A stretch of 64,000 nt of DNA from Arthrinium phaeospermum (taxonomy: Eukaryota; Ascomycota; Sordariomycetes; Amphisphaeriales; Apiosporaceae): contig QYRS01000005.1 of assembly GCA_006503535.1 (NCBI GenBank), positions 1,736,001 to 1,800,000 on the forward strand. Reading direction: 5' to 3'. Of this stretch, positions 61,585 through 64,000 are shown piece after piece (position 1 is the first letter of the stretch; the number at the start of each line of letters is the position of its first letter). The notes beneath the pieces were generated by a model. The model saw only the letters and a program-made list of their open reading frames with translations. It was not told where the DNA came from and ran no database searches. Both the position numbers and the translations under genes were made by a program.

Positions 61585-62889
61585 TTACTCGCTGTCATCG
61601 TCTACTATCTGGCGTCTACGGCTTCGGTCTGCAGCAGGGGCGGCATCATCAGGATCCGCATCCGCATCAGCTTCAACGGTTCGCTGCCGCTTGCGCCGTG
61701 GGGCCTCCTCTTCTTCCTCGTCGTCGTCGAGCAGATCCTCCTCATCCTCCCCAATGTCGCTTGCGCCTTCCTCGTCGCTGGGTGCGATGAAGTCGTCTTC
61801 GCGGTCGTATTCGTCGCCACGACCACGACCGGCCGGGAGATCGTCATCCGAGTCATACTCGGGCTTTCGCCTCTTGACCCGCGACGCTCCTGGTTGTCCT
61901 CGCTTCCGACCACTGGCCCCTGCTCTACGACCGCCCTCGAGGTCGCCAATCGACAAGCCGGCGCTTCGGTAACCCCCTGTGCGAGTCTCGAGTTTGGCGG
62001 CGGCGTTCTCACGTCGGCGCTGTGCCTTCATTCGTTCCTTCTCGGCCATCTCTGCTTCTTTCCGCTGCAGCTCGGGGTCTTTCGTAGCGGTGAAGATCTT
62101 GTCGGCTCCTTGGGCTTTGCCGCGAGCTACTTCGGCCATCCGGCTGGCGAACACGGCGAGAGCGTCATCTTGCATGTTCCTGTTAGGTTGCACAGTATAC
62201 TGCTCCGTCACATGCCCGACCGTCAGGAAAAGGTTACTAGACACCAGGGCTGAAGCTCCGTAATAATGCGCATCCTGTCGTTCCTGGTAGGGCTTGCCCG
62301 GAGGAGGCGCCATCTGCTTCTTCGTGATTTCGTAGTGATCCGAACCGACTGAGACGGTCATGGACCCATCGCTCCATCTGTACACGATGGCATTGCTCTT
62401 CATTTTGCCAGTAGCGGGATCTCTCTGGTGTCTGATCTTAACCTTGGGGTTCTCGCTCTGGGCGTTGGCCAGCTCCTCTTGAGTGACCTCGTATGTATCG
62501 GGATTGTACGTTTCGGCGGCGACTCTGAGGAAGCTGGGAACTTTGAGGGATTGTAGCTGGCGAATTTGTCAGTTGCAAATCCATGGGCTCCCAAGCTTGA
62601 AGAGTTGACAACTTACTGTTCCATCTTTGCTACACGGTGTGCGATGTCGATACATGGCCGTTGTCATAATTAGGCGGTTTTGTACCTGCTCTGGTTGTGC
62701 GTCCATGTCCACGTCGGCATCCTCACGTTCGCTCTGCTCATCCGCTTCCTGGTCTGAGGCGAGGTCTTTCTCGCTGACGACGCGACCATTACCAGCCTCC
62801 GACTGCAGGTCATCATCGAGATCTCCATCTCCGAAAAGGTCGTCGCCACCTTCGTCGGCAAGATCGAGAGGGTCTTCCACGTCGGACAT
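61585..62889 (-). CDS. leo1: Paf1 complex subunit Leo1
   Basis: Component of the Paf1 elongation complex, which travels with RNA polymerase II and supports H2B ubiquitination and H3K4/K36 methylation. Model: complement(join(61585..62556,62617..62889)), 414 residues. The 60-nt intron has donor GTAAGT, branch CTGAC and acceptor CAG, in phase 0. The N-terminus is acidic (DPLDLADEGGDDLFGDGDLD). The Leo1 core follows: MYRHRTPCSKDGT joined to LQSLKVPSFLRVAAETYNPD, IRHQRDPATGKMKSNAIVYR, GSDHYEITKKQM, and NMQDDALAVFASRMAEVARG (about 217-236). The C-terminus alternates basic (RVKRRKPEYDSDDD) and acidic (EDEEDLLDDDEEEEEAP) blocks, as usual for Leo1. The start is the Met of MSDVEDPLD; the frame is open further upstream but those residues lack the family character. 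Confidence 0.95.
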
Positions 62890-63663
62890 GATGCTGTTTG
62901 CGACGCGCAATGGAAGCGCGCTCTGGGACTGCGAAAAGGAAAGCGCAGGGGGTCTGGACTTGGTGCACTTGGTAAGTAAGAAGTGGTGCAACGGGCCTGG
63001 CTTGAATAATTCGTAGGCGTGAAAACTGAGAGATGCAATTGATTATTGGTGCTTGTTAAGAAAAAAACAATAAAGCTCAAGATGCTGAAGAGCTTCCTGA
63101 TTGATGGATCTGCGACGACGCGCGAGGCTGAGGCTGGCCTGGCGTGAATGGGCCAAGCCAGAACTTTTAGGTAACCTGCATGGGCTTACAGCAAGTACTG
63201 AGGTACCGCCGATTGACGTATCGATAAGCAAACACCCTGGTCATGAATTCCCCGGCTCAAGCTCCTCCCTCATCTCCTTCACGGAGGCGGCCAAAACCTG
63301 ACACTGAGGCTCTTCAGGCCCGTGCGCAGGGCGATCTGTCTCGGAGCAGTCTAGCGCCGCCGTCCCTTTGCACCTCCTTTCTATGCCCTTGGCTCTTTGG
63401 GTGGTTTGAACCAACTCGAGGCTCATCGGGTTCCCAATATCAGGATTCCCTCTCACTCCCCCATCCCGCCTCTTTGGATTCCTCCAATCTCTTTTAGATC
63501 TGGCCTTCATCTTTTGGGCGTTGCACTGATCCGTCCGGAAACACACCAGACGCTGCCCCCCTAACGCCGACCATCGGGCTACTATTTTCCCTTTGGTTTC
63601 CTGTTGTTGTCTCTCCGCTCATTCATTGCATACTGCCGCCCTGCCTGGCCCTCGCAAGCGAAA
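62890..63663. promoter_or_regulatory. Probable divergent promoter region right of leo1
   Basis: This contains the leo1 promoter and, if the right-edge exon is real, that gene's promoter and pyrimidine-rich leader (63360-63650 is C/T-rich on the plus strand). A plus-strand frame from 63243 (MNSPAQAPPSSPSRRRPKP) looks protein-like at its start but soon loses coding character. Confidence 0.4.
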
Positions 63664-63686
63664 ATGTCGAACCTCTTTTCTGGGAT
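63664..63686 (+). CDS. Possible first exon of a gene running off the right edge
   Basis: A start codon in a very good context (GCGAAAATG) follows a pyrimidine-rich leader. It encodes MSNLFSG and two bases of the next codon, and is followed immediately by the strong donor GTAAGT at 63687. Very short first exons are common in ascomycetes. The next exon is not identified within the window, so no product can be named. Confidence 0.3.
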
Positions 63687-64000
63687 GTAAGTGGTACAAA
63701 TGTTTCATAGCCTCTCCAGATCCGAAGTCATTTGCAGGTCGGTTCATGTGCATCTGCATGGTGTCCTCCCACCGGCCTGTCTTGTATTTTTATGCCGTTT
63801 CCGCTTCTTGGTTCCCCTAGTCCTAGTGCAAAGTGGGGGATGAGCTGCCTGCTTCAAGTGAGGCGAAGGGCGAGGCACTGATGCTCGTTGTGCATTGTGT
63901 CGCCGGGTCGCCTCCATCTTCCGTTGCAGTGCCCATATTTCATGCTGGCATGCCGTCCACCACCCGGGACTGGTTGCGCTACTCGATCAGCACAACTTGA
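63687..64000. other. Right edge, unassigned
   Basis: This is probably intron and further exon of the gene suggested at 63664. AG acceptors occur at 63738 and around 63820-63826, but I could not decide between frames. Confidence 0.25.

Noticed and set aside
1..64000. CRISPR arrays, operons, riboswitches, rRNA or tRNA genes, intact transposons
   Set aside because: I looked for spaced repeats, ribosomal and tRNA signatures, and reverse transcriptase or transposase motifs and saw none; only simple microsatellites are present.

Overview
The window looks like nuclear DNA from a filamentous ascomycete, most likely a Sordariomycete. The genes have short introns (57 to 136 nt in most of them) with GTAAGT/GTATGT-type donors, CTRAY branch points (GCTAAC, TACTAAC, CTGAC) and CAG/TAG acceptors. 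Coding regions are GC-rich, and the proteins match ascomycete versions of conserved eukaryotic families. I see no bacterial, organellar or intact transposon genes. The species cannot be named from the sequence.

Layout. 0-10 kb holds four lineage-type genes: a GNAT acetyltransferase (-), a 901-codon histidine-rich disordered protein (+), a BTB/POZ protein (-) with a 72-bp tandem repeat in its leader, and a proline-rich protein (-). From 10.2 to about 24.2 kb I find no supportable gene. At 24.4-25.9 kb is a single-pass membrane protein (+). 28.7-33.7 kb holds a convergent pair: DNA polymerase epsilon subunit Dpb4 (+) and the exosome nuclease Dis3/Rrp44 (-). A second gene-poor stretch (33.7-43.3 kb) leads to rsc7 (+, 43.35-46.28 kb), a chromatin-remodelling subunit with a 609-nt first intron. 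After 4.7 kb without a gene come three minus-strand genes: a Cys-containing conserved-type protein, a HAD phosphatase and TFIIF beta. A divergent promoter containing an AT-rich islet separates TFIIF beta from a five-finger CCCH protein (ZC3H3/Red5-like, +). The window ends with a patatin-family lipase (-), Leo1 of the Paf1 complex (-) and a possible first exon of another gene at the right edge.

How the genes fit together. Six of the thirteen well-supported genes act in nuclear DNA or RNA metabolism: Dpb4 in replication, Rsc7 in remodelling, TFIIF beta in initiation, Leo1 in elongation, Dis3 in RNA decay and the CCCH protein in probable RNA surveillance. They lie in both orientations with their own promoters, so this is shared theme rather than an operon or cluster. 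Nine genes needed no or one intron; dpb4, the CCCH gene and the lipase have three each and rsc7 has two. Splice models were built by hand from splice signals, reading frame and family knowledge, without transcript data.

The most notable points are the very long gene-poor regions filled with a recurring TAGGTA/TACCTA motif, a lipase whose GxSxG elbow reads GTATG, a histidine-rich low-complexity protein, the 72-bp in-frame tandem repeat upstream of the BTB gene, and a 57-nt in-frame stop-free intron in the CCCH gene. I did not find a clear new multi-gene system.
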